Assembly: GCA_019637855.1 (NCBI GenBank)
Contig: JAHBUX010000014.1
Span: 1-64,000 of the forward strand
Direction of reading: 5' to 3'
Source of the DNA: Bdellovibrionales bacterium
GTDB taxonomy: Bacteria > Bdellovibrionota > Bdellovibrionia > Bdellovibrionales > UBA1609
Length of the DNA: 64,000 bases
Shown here piece after piece: positions 44,910-53,320 of the stretch. The notes under the pieces were generated by a model. It was not told the DNA's origin. It did not search any database and saw only the letters and a program-made list of their open reading frames with translations. Positions within the stretch are counted from its first letter, which is position 1. Each line of letters opens with the position of its first letter. The position numbers and the translations under genes are program-made.

Positions 44910-45785
44910 GTGGAAAAAGAGTTCGGCTGGGTGCTCGACATTGTGAACTATCCGCTCTTCACTCTCGAAGGCCATCCGGTTTCGTTGAGCAATTTTCTCT
45001 TTGGCATCGCCTTGCTGATCTTGGGTTACGTTTTATCGAATCGCGGATCTAGGGCGTTTGAGCAGCGCGTGCTTTCGCACCTGAGCATGGAAGATCATCT
45101 GCGCTACACCTTGCGCCGCTTTGTCTATTATTTTCTGCTGATGTTAAGCGTGCTATTCACGCTGCGCACTCTGCACGTCCCTTTAACGGTATTCACAGTG
45201 ATCGGCGGCGCTCTTGCGGTCGGTATCGGCTTTGGCTCGCAGAACCTGGTGAACAATTTTATCAGCGGTATTCTGGTGATGGTCGAGCGTCCCATTCGCG
45301 TCGGCGATTTTATGGAGGTCGATGGCATCGCAGGTCGGGTGGTGGCCATAGGCATTCGCTCCACGCAGGTGCGCACTGGTCCAGGCGCGTTGGTAACGAT
45401 TCCGAACACCACGTTTATAGAAAAGAACCTGATCAACTGGACACTCTCGGGCACTTTGAGCTCGGCGGTTCGTTTTGGCGTGGCTTATGGCACCGACGTG
45501 CGCCGACTGCGCGAGCTCTGTTTGGCGGAGTTGTCAGAAGTCTCGCAAGTGGTCAAAATGCCGCCGCCGGATTTTTCCTTTGTGGACTTCGGTGACAATG
45601 CTCTGGTGTTCGATCTGTCTTACTCTGTGATCGCCACAGCGTTTCCCGCGCGCAAAGCGATCGAAAGCGAGATCCGCTATCGTCTCAATGATCTGTTTAC
45701 CAAACATCGGATTGCGCTGCCATTTCCGCAACGGGACATTCATTTGCGGGCGCCCGAGGCGATTGCCGTCCGAGTAGAAATCTGA
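44910..45785 (+). CDS. MscS-family mechanosensitive channel
   Basis: A protein of about 291 residues with three membrane segments and a cytoplasmic beta/alpha-beta vestibule. The pore-lining helix is GGALAVGIGFGSQNLVNNFISG, with the Gly/Ala spacing of MscS TM3. The beta domain reads RVGDFMEVDGIAGRVVAIGIRST and VTIPNTTFIEKNLINW, all family signatures. A GTG at 44910, preceded by AAAGGGG at a good distance, is the likely start; a GTG two codons upstream overlaps that site. It opens on membrane tension to release solutes. It is probably co-transcribed with the AsmA-like gene. Confidence 0.92.
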   Translation: MEKEFGWVLDIVNYPLFTLEGHPVSLSNFLFGIALLILGYVLSNRGSRAFEQRVLSHLSMEDHLRYTLRRFVYYFLLMLSVLFTLRTLHVPLTVFTVIGGALAVGIGFGSQNLVNNFISGILVMVERPIRVGDFMEVDGIAGRVVAIGIRSTQVRTGPGALVTIPNTTFIEKNLINWTLSGTLSSAVRFGVAYGTDVRRLRELCLAELSEVSQVVKMPPPDFSFVDFGDNALVFDLSYSVIATAFPARKAIESEIRYRLNDLFTKHRIALPFPQRDIHLRAPEAIAVRVEI

Positions 45786-45828
45786 TTTTGATTTGACCTG
45801 GTAGTCAACCTCCTTCAAAGTCGGGAGC

Positions 45829-46869
45829 ATGGCCAGTAAAGCCGAGTTTTATCAAACCCATCTCGACCGCGTCAGTCGCAGTTTTGCGTTCTGTATTCGC
45901 CAATTGCAGTCGCCGCTGCGTGAGTGGGTGGGATTGAGCTATTTGCTGTGTCGAGTGGTGGACACGGTCGAAGATGCGCCGTGGGCTTCGCCGCCGCCGC
46001 AATTCGAAGCCTTTCGTCGTTTCGATCAGGCGCTGCTGCATGACCCAAAGGTGCTCGAGGGTTGGGGCACGGAGTTTCCTGAACAGGTCAATGAGTCGGA
46101 AAAACTTTTGCTCGCGGATGCGGCCAGGCTTATGGCTGACTATCATCAGTTTCCGCCTCCGGTGCGCGAGGTTATGCAGGAGCTGATTCACAGCATGTCC
46201 CAGGGCATGCAGCATTTCTGTCGTGGCAAACAAAACGGCGCTCTGCACTTGCGGTCACTGACTGAGGTGAATCAGTACTGTTTTTTTGTTGCTGGGGTGG
46301 TTGGCGAGTTGTTGACCAAGTTGGTGGCGAAAGTGGAGCCGCGTTTGCAACTCACGCCGCAGCTCTTGCTCGAGGCTCATCACTTCGGTCTATTTTTGCA
46401 AAAAGTGAATCTGCTGAAGGACCAAGTGGGCGATGAAAAGGTGGGCCGTCATCTTATTCCCTCGCGCGATGAGGTGGAGCGCAGTTCGCAAGAAAACGCG
46501 GAGCATGCGCTGGAGTTTTTGCTCGCCTTACCGCTTGAGCAGTCCGAATTTCGCCGTTTTTGCGCCTGGTCCTTGTTTTTAGGTCTCGAAGCGTTAAATG
46601 TGGCCCGTCGTTCTTTGAGCGAGAACAAGGTGCTCAAGGTGGCGCGCGGTCGGATGGAAGAGATCTTAGCCAAAGTCGAAGAGTCCTTGTCGGACAGCGC
46701 CCGCTTGCGCCAGTTGTTCCAAGAACTTATCAAACCGTTGGGATGGACGACGCGGTCGCCTCGTGGTCATGTGGGAAGGCCTCACCTGATCCCGGATTGG
46801 TTTTTAAAGCTTTACCACGGACCACTCAAAGCTCCGCGCCTCAGCGAATTGGGTGTGGCCGCGCCCTGA
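45829..46869 (+). CDS. Squalene/phytoene synthase family protein
   Basis: A 346-residue head-to-head prenyl synthase. The first Asp-rich motif is VVDTVED (about residues 43-49). The second is in FLQKVNLLKDQVGDEKVGRHL, where Asp residues bind the diphosphate through Mg. The form of this second motif and of SYLLCRVVDTVED is closer to squalene synthases than to phytoene synthases. No cyclase, desaturase or prenyl-transferase gene is near, so the product (squalene, phytoene or related) cannot be fixed. Confidence 0.88.
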   Translation: MASKAEFYQTHLDRVSRSFAFCIRQLQSPLREWVGLSYLLCRVVDTVEDAPWASPPPQFEAFRRFDQALLHDPKVLEGWGTEFPEQVNESEKLLLADAARLMADYHQFPPPVREVMQELIHSMSQGMQHFCRGKQNGALHLRSLTEVNQYCFFVAGVVGELLTKLVAKVEPRLQLTPQLLLEAHHFGLFLQKVNLLKDQVGDEKVGRHLIPSRDEVERSSQENAEHALEFLLALPLEQSEFRRFCAWSLFLGLEALNVARRSLSENKVLKVARGRMEEILAKVEESLSDSARLRQLFQELIKPLGWTTRSPRGHVGRPHLIPDWFLKLYHGPLKAPRLSELGVAAP

Positions 46870-46895
46870 TCATTTAGCGAGCCGCACTGCATGCT

Positions 46896-46916
46896 AATTG
46901 ACAATCGTTCTCATCT
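46896..46916 (+). promoter_or_regulatory. Fur box overlapping the fur promoter
   Basis: TGACAAT-C-GTTCTCA (46899-46913) fits the 7-1-7 Fur consensus (TGATAAT-C-ATTATCA). It overlaps TTGACA (46898-46903), which has TAACTC 17 bp on (46921-46926) as a weak -10. Fur bound here would block its own promoter. Confidence 0.65.
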
Positions 46917-46933
46917 CAAATAACTCCTACGGC

Positions 46934-47431
46934 ATGGAAAACATCGTCCCACACCTGGCAAAAGGCCGTAAGCCCGTTGAACCTGAAAAACTTATTCGCC
47001 GCGAACCGGTCGATCCGGCCACGTTCAAGCGCATGATTCGACAGATGGGCTTAAAGGTCACTCAGCAGCGTCTAGCTATTTTAGAAACCCTAAGCGGTGG
47101 TCGTGCCCATGTGACGGCCCAAGAGGTCTTTGAAACCGTGAATGGCAAATATCCGGAGATCGGATTTGCTACGGTCTATCGCTTCCTGCGCAAAATGGCC
47201 GAGCAAAAGCTGGTCACCGAAGTGCGTATGGGCGGCTTGCCGGCACGCTACGAATTGACTCCGCGCCGACACCACGACCATTTGACCTGCACGCAGTGTG
47301 GTTTGATCGTCGAGTTCGAAAACCAGATTATTGAGAACTTGCAAGAGCAGGTGGCTCGAGCGCATAATTTCCGGCTGACCCATCACGTACTTGAACTGTA
47401 CGGTATCTGTCCTCGGTGTCAGGCGGAGTAA
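46934..47431 (+). CDS. fur: Ferric uptake regulator family protein
   Basis: A 165-residue metal-responsive repressor from the ATG at 46934; a frame from 46898 would lie inside the Fur box. The winged helix is around IRQMGLKVTQQRLAILETL and EIGFATVYRFLRKM. The metal site includes RRHHDHLTCTQC. Structural Zn Cys pairs are CTQC and CPRC at the C-terminus. It is Fur-like rather than Zur- or PerR-specific as far as residues show. There is almost no room for a leader: the predicted transcription start is near 46933. The uvrA gene begins 3 bp after its stop, so the two probably share a transcript. Confidence 0.9.
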   Translation: MENIVPHLAKGRKPVEPEKLIRREPVDPATFKRMIRQMGLKVTQQRLAILETLSGGRAHVTAQEVFETVNGKYPEIGFATVYRFLRKMAEQKLVTEVRMGGLPARYELTPRRHHDHLTCTQCGLIVEFENQIIENLQEQVARAHNFRLTHHVLELYGICPRCQAE

Positions 47432-47434
47432 TTC

Positions 47435-50071
47435 TTGGCCCAAACTAATGTGAATCGCGACGGCATCCTGGTGAAGGGTGCGCGCGAGCACAATCTGAAA
47501 AACATAGATGTCTTTATCCCCCGCGATCAGATCACGGTGATCACCGGCTTGAGTGGTAGCGGAAAGTCTTCGCTCGCCTTTGACACGATTTTCGCCGAAG
47601 GCCAACGCCGCTTTATTGAATCGCTCAGTACCTACGCCCGCCAATTTCTGGAGCAGATGAAAAAACCCGAGGTCGATGCCATCGAAGGCCTGTCGCCAGC
47701 GATCGCCATCGATCAGAAGTCGATTAGCACCAACCCACGCTCGACCGTGGGCACAGTGACCGAAGTCTACGATTACTTACGTCTGCTGTTTGCGCGGGTA
47801 GGGGCGCCTCACTGTCCCACTCACCATGTGCCGCTGGTTGGGCAGACACCGCAAGAGATTGTAGATACCGTCACTTCCATGAAGAAGGGCGCCAAGTATT
47901 TGGTGCTGGCGCCGGTCGTGCGCGGCAACAAGGGTGAGTTTTTGGCTGAGTTTCAGAAGTGGGCGAAGAAGGGCTTTGCCCGCGCCCGCGTGGACGGCGA
48001 GTGGATTGAGCTTGAAAATGCGGTGAAGCTGGCGCGCCACAAAACCCACGAGATCGATCTTCTGGTGGATCGCCTAGTGGTTGAAGCGAAGTTCCTTGCC
48101 CGCTTAAAGGAGAGCTTGAACTTGTCGCTTGGCCTGGCTGATGGCTTGGTGAAAATCGAAAACGTCGATACCGGCGAGGTCAGCACCTACTCGATTCACC
48201 GCAGCTGCCCGGTGTGTGGCCATAGCGTTCCTGATTTGGAGCCGCGCTTGTTCAGCTTCAATAATCCGCGTGGCGCCTGTTCGACCTGCAATGGATTAGG
48301 GACCCTCGACTTTCAAGAGGTCGAGCAGGAGGTGAATCAGTACGGCCCTCCCGGTGAAGGCCGGCGCCAGATGACCACCACCAAATATTACTTCAAGAAC
48401 AAAAAGCTGGATCAAGACGATGATGAGGACGATGAGGGCGGCGTCGATGAGTATGCGCTGCGGGTGTGCCCGGACTGTAAGGGCTCACGCTTGAATGAAA
48501 ACGCCCGCAATGTTTTGATCGAAGGTCGCAATATCACTGAACTCAGCGAAATGCCTTCGGCCGAGCTCAATACTTTGATGCATGCGATGAAGCTTGGCCC
48601 GCGCCAGGCTTTGATTGGCGACAAGATTTTGAAACAAATCGAAGGTCGGCTGACCTATTTGGATCGCGTCGGTGCAGGCTATTTAAGCCTCTCTCGCCCC
48701 ACTCGCACTTTGTCAGGTGGCGAGGCTCAGCGCATTCGCTTGGCCACTCAGGTCGGTTCGGGTTTGGTCGGTGTGTTGTACGTGCTTGATGAGCCGAGCA
48801 TTGGTTTACATCCGCGCGATCACCATCGCTTGCTCGAGATGATTCAAGAGATTCGCGATCGTGGCAACACGGTGCTGATGGTGGAGCATGATGAAGAGAC
48901 CATTCGCTTGGCGGATCATCTGATCGACATGGGCCCTCGCGCCGGCCGTTTGGGTGGCGAGATTCTTGCGGTCGGCCCTCCCAAAGAGCTGTTGGCCGAT
49001 AGTCAATCGGTGACCGGGCAGTACCTCTCTGGCGCCAAGCAGATCGTGGTTCCGAAAGAACGGCGCAAAGGATCCGGCGTGAAGATCCGCCTTGAAGGGG
49101 CCACCGGCAACAATTTAAAAAATGTGACGCTGGAAATCCCGCTGGGCACGTTGACGGCGATCACCGGTGTGAGCGGTTCCGGCAAATCCACGTTGATCAT
49201 CGATACGCTTTATCGAATTTTGGCTCGCGATTTCAATGGTTCTTCGTTAGAGCCTGCGCCCTATAAAAGTATTGAGGGTTTAAAAGAAATCGACAAGGTG
49301 ATCGAAATCAACCAACGCCCGATTGGTCGCACGCCGCGTTCGGTGCCGGCCACTTATGTGGGCGTTTTTCCGATGATCCGCGATCTGTACGCCAATATGC
49401 CGGAAGCCAAGATGCGTGGCTATCGCCCGGGACATTTTAGTTTCAATGTCAAAGGTGGGCGCTGCGAAGTGTGTCAGGGTGCGGGGCAAATTCGCGTCGA
49501 GATGCATTTTCTCTCCGATGTGTTTGTGAAATGCGAGACCTGTCAAGGGCGTCGCTACAATCGTGAGATCCTGAATATCAAATTCAAGGACAAATCCATC
49601 GCCGATGTGCTGGCGATGACAGTCGAGGAGGCTCTGACCTTCTTTGCCAATCATCGCCATATTCACCGCAAACTCGATACGCTTCACCGCGTGGGTCTGG
49701 ATTATATGACGCTCGGTCAGAGTTCGACCACGTTGTCTGGTGGGGAAGCCCAGCGGGTGAAGCTTTCGCGCGAGCTGTCTAAGCGCGATACCGGCAAAAC
49801 ACTCTATATTTTGGATGAACCGACCACGGGTCTGCACTTTGAAGACGTAAAAAAGCTGATCGATCTGCTGCAGGAATTGGCCGGTCACGGCAACACAGTG
49901 ATTGTGATCGAGCACCATTTGGATGTGGTGAAGTCGGCCGATCATGTGGTGGACTTGGGGCCTGAGGGCGGCTCCCAAGGCGGCAATATTGTGGCCCAAG
50001 GCACGCCGGAAAAGATCGTGCAGAATCCTAAAAGCATCACCGGCGAATTCTTAAAACCCTATCTGCGATAG
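47435..50071 (+). CDS. uvrA: Excinuclease ABC subunit A
   Basis: An 878-residue ATPase that recognises DNA damage in nucleotide excision repair with UvrB. The start is TTG at 47435. Two ABC ATPase units are present: Walker A GLSGSGKSSLAFDT and GVSGSGKSTL, signatures TLSGGEAQRIRLATQ and TLSGGEAQRVKLSRE, and Walker B LDEPSIGLHPRD and LDEPTTGLHF. Zinc modules include CPVCGHSVPDLEPRL and CEVCQGAGQIRVEM. It is about 60 residues shorter than E. coli UvrA. An acidic insert (DQDDDEDDEGG) lies before the CPDC pair. It is probably cotranscribed with fur. Confidence 0.95.
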   Translation: MAQTNVNRDGILVKGAREHNLKNIDVFIPRDQITVITGLSGSGKSSLAFDTIFAEGQRRFIESLSTYARQFLEQMKKPEVDAIEGLSPAIAIDQKSISTNPRSTVGTVTEVYDYLRLLFARVGAPHCPTHHVPLVGQTPQEIVDTVTSMKKGAKYLVLAPVVRGNKGEFLAEFQKWAKKGFARARVDGEWIELENAVKLARHKTHEIDLLVDRLVVEAKFLARLKESLNLSLGLADGLVKIENVDTGEVSTYSIHRSCPVCGHSVPDLEPRLFSFNNPRGACSTCNGLGTLDFQEVEQEVNQYGPPGEGRRQMTTTKYYFKNKKLDQDDDEDDEGGVDEYALRVCPDCKGSRLNENARNVLIEGRNITELSEMPSAELNTLMHAMKLGPRQALIGDKILKQIEGRLTYLDRVGAGYLSLSRPTRTLSGGEAQRIRLATQVGSGLVGVLYVLDEPSIGLHPRDHHRLLEMIQEIRDRGNTVLMVEHDEETIRLADHLIDMGPRAGRLGGEILAVGPPKELLADSQSVTGQYLSGAKQIVVPKERRKGSGVKIRLEGATGNNLKNVTLEIPLGTLTAITGVSGSGKSTLIIDTLYRILARDFNGSSLEPAPYKSIEGLKEIDKVIEINQRPIGRTPRSVPATYVGVFPMIRDLYANMPEAKMRGYRPGHFSFNVKGGRCEVCQGAGQIRVEMHFLSDVFVKCETCQGRRYNREILNIKFKDKSIADVLAMTVEEALTFFANHRHIHRKLDTLHRVGLDYMTLGQSSTTLSGGEAQRVKLSRELSKRDTGKTLYILDEPTTGLHFEDVKKLIDLLQELAGHGNTVIVIEHHLDVVKSADHVVDLGPEGGSQGGNIVAQGTPEKIVQNPKSITGEFLKPYLR

Positions 50072-50086
50072 GTCTTTTTCAAGACC
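50071..50086 (+). terminator. Weak hairpin after uvrA
   Basis: GGTCTT (50071-50076) pairs with AAGACC (50081-50086) around TTTC, starting at the last base of the uvrA stop codon. It is a short stem with no T-run, so it is a weak candidate terminator. Confidence 0.35.
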
Positions 50087-50173
50087 TTCGTGCCAGAATG
50101 AGACGTCTTGGTTTAAGTCCCCCGTAAACTGGACCGATACGACCATAGGTGCACATTACAGAGGGGTTCGTGT

Positions 50174-50818
50174 TTGGCGTGGGATGATATTCCCGATTGG
50201 TCGCTGGAAGTGGCTAAACAGCTTTTGGATACGGTTAAGGCCAAGGACCCGTTCACCTATCATCATTGCCTGCGTGTGGGCCGCGGTTCAAGGCGCTTAG
50301 CTAAGGCCATCGGTCTCAATGAGTTCGAGCAAGCCATTCTCGAATACTCCGGTCTGTTTCATGATATCGGCAAGGCTCAAATTCCCACGGAAATCTTAGT
50401 GAAGCCGGGTCGTTTGGATAGCAAAGAGATCGAAGTGATGAAGTCTCACCCCACTTTAAGTGCAGAGATGATTCAGCACCTGGACAACGTTCCTTTCTTT
50501 CGCTTTATGCTTCCCGGAATTAAGTATCACCACGAAAAGATCGAAGGTGGCGGCTATCCGCACTCTTTGCGTGGAGACGCGATCCCGCTGTTTGCGCGCG
50601 TGATCGCCGTTGTGGATAGCTACGATGCCATGACCAATGCCAGGCCTTATCGCAATCCTCTCGGAGAGGCGAAGGCCATTCAAGAGCTCAAAGATTTCTC
50701 CGGCCGTCAATTCGACTACCATCTGGTCAAAACCTTCTTGGATATGCTTCCGCGAATCAAAGAGGGCGAAGGCGAGAAGGAAGAAGTCGTTGTCGCCCAT
50801 CTTATCAAAGCCGCCTAA
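50174..50818 (+). CDS. HD-GYP domain phosphodiesterase
   Basis: A 214-residue protein that is little more than an HD-GYP domain, the family that hydrolyses c-di-GMP. Metal-site residues include His63-Asp64 (FHDIGK), His119-His120-Glu121 in YHHEKIEGGGYP, and GYP at 127-129. The family usually has Asp where GGGYP has its first Gly, a small variation. TTG at 50174 follows AGAGGGG at a good distance. There is no sensor or receiver domain, so regulation must be by partners. It is the only obvious degradative partner to the GGDEF enzyme at 19036. Confidence 0.9.
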   Translation: MAWDDIPDWSLEVAKQLLDTVKAKDPFTYHHCLRVGRGSRRLAKAIGLNEFEQAILEYSGLFHDIGKAQIPTEILVKPGRLDSKEIEVMKSHPTLSAEMIQHLDNVPFFRFMLPGIKYHHEKIEGGGYPHSLRGDAIPLFARVIAVVDSYDAMTNARPYRNPLGEAKAIQELKDFSGRQFDYHLVKTFLDMLPRIKEGEGEKEEVVVAHLIKAA

Positions 50819-50873
50819 ATGCGGTGGTTAAACCGCGTTTTCCGGACTTAGTAAAAGTGCTTAAAGAACGCAC

Positions 50874-51683
50874 ATGTCTCGTGCGTTTGTCTTTATTTTG
50901 TTGGTCACTTTGATGCCCACGCTGGCGCCTGCCCAAGGGCGTTTGACGTACGGCCCACCCTCCTCTTCCTGTGCTCAGTTGTTGAAGAAGCGCAAGGTGC
51001 TGGACGAGCTGCCTAAGGCGTTGCTGGCGTACTCTTCAGCTATGAGGCTGAAGCTGGATTTGGTGTGGGTCACGCGTCGCCTTTCGCTCAATGATTTTGT
51101 GGCGGTGCAGAGCATGGCGCGACTGCAGAAGCTTGTGCTCTTGCTTGGCGATATCATGGCCGTCGAAGATCTGGTTGTCGGTCGCATGCAAGTTCACGGC
51201 AGCAGTGACCAGCTTTTGCATTTCATCAGCACTTTGCCCAGAAACAAAGGGGTATGGGGTTGGACAGATCTGGTGCGCATCGATTCGGAAAAGCGCCTGT
51301 ATCTTTCCGATAGAGAGATTGAGGCGCGACTTCAAGCACTTCGTTTCGCCATTGTGACCTACACCACCAGTGGGGGTACTCAGTCTGATGGGCTGCTTAT
51401 CGTTCGCATCCGTGATGATGGTTATCTTTCGCCGCGTTTGCAATATATCTTCGAACACAAAGACCTTCCGTTGGACGATATGGGCTCCGCAAAGAGTTTT
51501 CACGAAGCGGCCAATATGTGGGCAGGTGGGTTTGCATCGCGCGTGCGAATCGGTGGTGAGGAGTATCTTTTCGCGGACCCCGAGTTGCTGGACATGGCTC
51601 GCTCGGTGCACGTCGATCAGCTCAGGCCGAAAAACAAGCGCATCCTATGGACGACTTGGTTGGCAAGAAGGCTCGGGACTTAG
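50874..51683 (+). CDS. Secreted hypothetical protein
   Basis: A 269-residue protein with a signal peptide ending in APAQ (about residue 21). The mature part is mixed helix and strand, basic, with one Cys. No family is recognised. It follows the HD-GYP gene by 55 bp on the same strand. Its TAG stop overlaps the stop of the convergent hemB gene by 4 bp. Confidence 0.72.
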   Translation: MSRAFVFILLVTLMPTLAPAQGRLTYGPPSSSCAQLLKKRKVLDELPKALLAYSSAMRLKLDLVWVTRRLSLNDFVAVQSMARLQKLVLLLGDIMAVEDLVVGRMQVHGSSDQLLHFISTLPRNKGVWGWTDLVRIDSEKRLYLSDREIEARLQALRFAIVTYTTSGGTQSDGLLIVRIRDDGYLSPRLQYIFEHKDLPLDDMGSAKSFHEAANMWAGGFASRVRIGGEEYLFADPELLDMARSVHVDQLRPKNKRILWTTWLARRLGT

Positions 51684-52654
51684 TCCAACCAATGTAGAAC
51701 ATCTGGCGTATGGTAGCTGAAAATCATATCGGCACCTGCGCGTTTGATCGAACCCAACACTTCCAGAGTGACCGTACTTTCATCTAGCCAGCCCTGTGCT
51801 CCTGCCGCTTTGATCATCGCGTACTCGCCACTCACATTGTAGGCGGCCACAGGCAGATCTGAAACGGCGCGCACTTCGCGAATCACATCCAAGTATGAGA
51901 GAGCGGGTTTTACCATCAAGATATCGGCGCCTTCGCTGCGATCCAAACGCGCCTCACGCCGGGCTTCGCGGCGATTCATCGGGTTCATTTGATAGGTTTT
52001 TTTGTCACCAAAGCGCGGCGCACTGGCCAAGGCCTCGCGAAACGGCCCATAAAAACCCGATGCATATTTGGCGCAGTAAGAAATGATTCCGGTGCGCTGA
52101 AAGCCGGCTTCATCGAGCTGTTTACGAATCCAGCCGACACGGCCATCCATCATGTCTGAGGGAGCGACAAAATCCGCGCCGGCTTCGGCATGGACCTTCG
52201 CCTGCTCGGCAAGTAGCACCAAGGTTTCATCATTCAGCACTTCGCCCTCTTTGACGATGCCGTCATGCCCATCCGATGAGTAAGGGTCCAGAGCCACATC
52301 GGTGATCACGCACAGTTCGGGGAAACGTGTTTTAAGATCGCGCACCGCTCGTGGCACTAAGCCTGAGGGGTTCAGCGCCTCTTGCGCTTTGCTATTTTTG
52401 AGTTTGTCGTCAATGGCCGGGAACAGCGCAATGGCCTTTAAGCCTAAGGGCAAAAGGCGTTCAATTTCGCTCAGCAAAACATCCACCGACATACGGTTAC
52501 AACCAGGTAGGGCCGTGATCGGCTCCTTCACGCTGCGGCCTTCTTTAATGAAGACGGGCCAAATCAAATCGCTGGCGCTAAGGCGAGTCTCCTGCACCAG
52601 ATCGCGAACGGCTTGGGAGCGGCGCAAACGACGGGGACGTTCAGTGATATTCAT
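51680..52654 (-). CDS. hemB: Delta-aminolevulinic acid dehydratase
   Basis: A 324-residue porphobilinogen synthase that joins two 5-aminolevulinate molecules in haem synthesis. The Schiff-base lysines are Lys196 (YCAKYASGF) and Lys249 (MVKPALSY). At the metal loop the sequence is TDVALDPYSSDGHDG: the three zinc Cys of the E. coli type are replaced by Ala and Asp, so this is the Mg-dependent, Zn-free type. ATG at 52654 was chosen over an upstream Met because it overlaps the maf stop as ATGA. It is coupled with maf. Confidence 0.95.
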   Translation of the reverse strand: MNITERPRRLRRSQAVRDLVQETRLSASDLIWPVFIKEGRSVKEPITALPGCNRMSVDVLLSEIERLLPLGLKAIALFPAIDDKLKNSKAQEALNPSGLVPRAVRDLKTRFPELCVITDVALDPYSSDGHDGIVKEGEVLNDETLVLLAEQAKVHAEAGADFVAPSDMMDGRVGWIRKQLDEAGFQRTGIISYCAKYASGFYGPFREALASAPRFGDKKTYQMNPMNRREARREARLDRSEGADILMVKPALSYLDVIREVRAVSDLPVAAYNVSGEYAMIKAAGAQGWLDESTVTLEVLGSIKRAGADMIFSYHTPDVLHWLD

Positions 52655-53247
52655 GCGGGTCTCCACAGAGTTTGAGGTGAAACACCAAGCTGCAAAAGGC
52701 AACGGGTCAATGCGATCAATGGCAAACCTTGAATGGCGCTGGGATCATCGCCCACCACCTTTTCAATCAAGCTTAAGCCAGCTTTTTCGATTTTGTAACT
52801 GCCGGCGCAGTCATAGGGTTCATCCGTCGCTAGGTAGGCTTTCAAATAGTCCTGATCTAGGCGGCGCATCGTCAGGTGGGTGATCTCGGTTTCAATCAAG
52901 GTACGGCCTTTGTGAATCACGGCCAAGGAGGTGATTAAACGATGGGTTTGGCCTGAGAGGCGGCGCAGTTGTTCGAGCGCTTTGGCGGCGGTCCCTGGTT
53001 TGTCCAGGCGTTCGCCATTGAGTTCGGCCAGCTGATCTGATCCAATCACAATTCCGCCGGGGTACTGCGCGGCCAAGCTCTGCGCTTTTTGCGCGGCTAA
53101 AAAACGTGTGAGTTCGACCAGATCTTTTGGTCCCTGACGTTTCAAAGCCTCTTCATCCACCTGCGGCGCTTGCGGAATATAGGGAATGCCAAAGGCACTC
53201 AATTGGGCGCGGCGGTAAGGGGAGAGGCTGGCCAAAACGACTTGCAT
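52651..53247 (-). CDS. maf: Maf-family nucleotide pyrophosphatase
   Basis: A 198-residue housecleaning NTPase. The substrate loop ASLSPYRRAQL at the start and IGSDQLAEL with its catalytic Asp, plus DKPGTAAKALEQLRRLSG, mark the Maf family. The SPYRR and GSDQ forms match the YceF-type subfamily, reported to act on 7-methyl-GTP, rather than the YhdE type. Its stop overlaps the hemB start as ATGA. It is divergent from lgt. Confidence 0.92.
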   Translation of the reverse strand: MQVVLASLSPYRRAQLSAFGIPYIPQAPQVDEEALKRQGPKDLVELTRFLAAQKAQSLAAQYPGGIVIGSDQLAELNGERLDKPGTAAKALEQLRRLSGQTHRLITSLAVIHKGRTLIETEITHLTMRRLDQDYLKAYLATDEPYDCAGSYKIEKAGLSLIEKVVGDDPSAIQGLPLIALTRCLLQLGVSPQTLWRPA

Positions 53248-53320
53248 GGCTCACGGTAAACAATTGGGCCGAGCGTGTCAAAGCTGCGTTTGCGGCAAGA
53301 ATATGAGTAACCTTATTTCC

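Noticed and set aside
49500-50071. UvrA treated as a truncated gene
   Set aside because: It is shorter than the E. coli protein, but both ATPase units and zinc modules are complete, so it is intact.
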